Part shown: piece by piece, positions 23,836 through 24,808 of the stretch
Position numbering within the stretch: the first letter of the stretch is position 1
Layout: each line of letters starts with the position of its first letter
Source: JASFQI01 sp050115555
Lineage (GTDB): Bacteria; Desulfobacterota; DSM-4660; Desulfatiglandales; HGW-15
Reading direction: 5' to 3'
DNA: 24,808 nt
Assembly (NCBI GenBank): GCA_050115555.1
Contig: JASFQI010000027.1
Location: 1-24,808, forward strand
The notes under the pieces: generated by a model
Databases searched by the model: none
Seen by the model: only the letters and a program-made list of their open reading frames with translations
Told to the model about the DNA's origin: nothing
Translations under genes and position numbers: made by a program

Positions 23836-24808
23836 ATGGCAAGGGATGACATACCGCACGTTGTTGCTGAATTCCGGGACAAGTACTTTCGGTTCTTCCC
23901 GAAAAAGGCCACGGAGCTCGGCAACCATGACTACGACGACAGCCTGGGCAAATGGAACCGCGAGGGCGTGCGGGAGCGCATCACCTTTCTTCAGCACTAT
24001 CGGGATCTGATTAAGGACTCCCTGGAGATCGATGCGCTGATCCTCAAGAATATCATTGACAGCAACCTGTTCCATCTCAAGGTCATCCGGCCCCACACCC
24101 GGCCGGACTTCTATGCCGAGTACGCCCTAGACTCCATCGATCGGCTGATTCACCTCCTTCAAACGAACGAAGAGATGGATGCCCTTGAAGGGATTGTCGA
24201 TGCCCTGGTCTCCCGGGTGAACAGCTTCCCCATCCTGTTCGAGCAGAGCAAGGAATGGCTTCAGCATACCACACCGGTCAGCCGCAACCTCGCACTCTTT
24301 CTCATTGCGTTTTTCAAGGAGTTCCTGGAAACCGACTACCGCCGTTTCATCGAGTCCCTGCATCTGCCCGCAGCATTCAATGAAAAGCTCATCGGCGCTA
24401 TCCCTTTTACCACGGAAAGCCTCTCGCGCTTTGCCCACTTTGTGAAGACCCTCGAGGTCATTCCCACGGACCACCCCTCTCTCAAGCGGCCCAAGGACTT
24501 TTTCAGGCAGCTGTTCCACCAGAAGTACCTGCTTGCCTATACCCAGAAAGACCTCCTGGAATTATCGCGGGAAAGAATCGCCTCCTTGACGAGGGAGATG
24601 GAAGCGATCAGCGGCAAGGACATCCCTGGATATTACAAGCGCCTCGTTCAGCGCAACCTGCTCCCTTTCTCACCCAAAGGGCTAAACGACTACCTCATGG
24701 GGTACTGCCGAGACAAGGCGGAGGAGTATTTTGCGTTCTGCCGCAAAACCAACCTCATTCCAGCAGACCGAAAGCCCCTGATCGAGTGGACCCCGATTTA
24801 CCGGCGCA
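23836..24808 (+). CDS. DUF885-family protein, N-terminal part (runs off the window)
   Basis: ATG 23836 has GAGGGG (23823-23828) 7 bases upstream. The frame is open to the window end, giving 324 residues. The start, VVAEFRDKYFRFFPKKATEL followed by GNHDYDDSLGKW, is the typical opening of DUF885 proteins, a family with predicted metallopeptidase-like (HExxH-containing) C-terminal domains. The catalytic part is not in the window. The visible region is helical and charged, consistent with the N-terminal helical half of that family. There is no signal peptide here, although many DUF885 members are exported, so this one may be cytoplasmic. It is divergent from the cNMP-patatin gene, with a shared AT-rich promoter region of 268 bases. 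Confidence 0.75.
   Translation, partial: MARDDIPHVVAEFRDKYFRFFPKKATELGNHDYDDSLGKWNREGVRERITFLQHYRDLIKDSLEIDALILKNIIDSNLFHLKVIRPHTRPDFYAEYALDSIDRLIHLLQTNEEMDALEGIVDALVSRVNSFPILFEQSKEWLQHTTPVSRNLALFLIAFFKEFLETDYRRFIESLHLPAAFNEKLIGAIPFTTESLSRFAHFVKTLEVIPTDHPSLKRPKDFFRQLFHQKYLLAYTQKDLLELSRERIASLTREMEAISGKDIPGYYKRLVQRNLLPFSPKGLNDYLMGYCRDKAEEYFAFCRKTNLIPADRKPLIEWTPIYRR

Overview
The window reads as chromosomal DNA of a GC-rich Gram-negative bacterium, most likely a deltaproteobacterium (Desulfobacterota). The reasons are a hybrid histidine kinase, consensus sigma-54 promoters, an ExeA-type ATPase fused to LysM and SPOR domains, PEP-CTERM/exosortase-type genes, an outer-membrane barrel paired with an MMPL/RND pump, and short palindromic repeats between genes. 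The assignment is an inference; no rRNA, tRNA or other lineage marker is present. I see no phage, IS transposase, CRISPR array or tRNA.

Layout. 1-447 (+) is the 3' end of a hybrid sensor kinase. 448-1258 has no supported gene and carries a composite palindromic repeat (805-1030). 1259-2120 (+) is a possible sigma-54-driven operon of overlapping small ORFs, the middle one apparently frameshifted. 2135-3979 (-) encodes an AAA ATPase-TM-LysM-SPOR protein. 3980-4609 is intergenic and holds a second, inverted copy of the repeat (4222-4360). 4610-6245 (+) holds an FHA-GAF protein and a CPBP/CAAX-like membrane protease. 6281-6685 (-) encodes a PilZ protein. 7373-8188 (+) is a SAM methyltransferase. 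8505-9425 (-) encodes a protein resembling permuted papain-like enzymes. 9929-18099 (+) is a four-gene run: outer-membrane lipoprotein-sorting (LolA-like) protein, outer-membrane barrel with an acidic Trp repeat tail, MMPL/RND transporter with a fused N-terminal TPR-like domain, and a 727-aa protein with ATP-grasp-like features. 18267-18950 (+) is a PEP-CTERM protein behind a sigma-54-type promoter, closed by a strong terminator. 21529-19145 and 23567-21576 (-) form a two-gene operon: a cNMP-binding/MinD-like/patatin (NTE-like) protein followed by a TPR lipoprotein. 23836-24808 (+) is the 5' part of a DUF885-family gene cut by the window end.

How the genes may work together. Much of the window concerns the cell envelope. 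The LolA-like protein, barrel and MMPL pump look like one inner-to-outer-membrane transport system for a lipid or other hydrophobic cargo. The PEP-CTERM substrate, the TPR lipoprotein (PrsT-like) and the CAAX-like protease fit an exosortase/exopolysaccharide surface system whose sorting enzyme is not in this window. FHA-GAF, PilZ, cNMP-binding and the hybrid kinase are signalling inputs. The least explained parts are the small-ORF operon at 1259-2120, the paired repeat elements, and the 727-aa protein.
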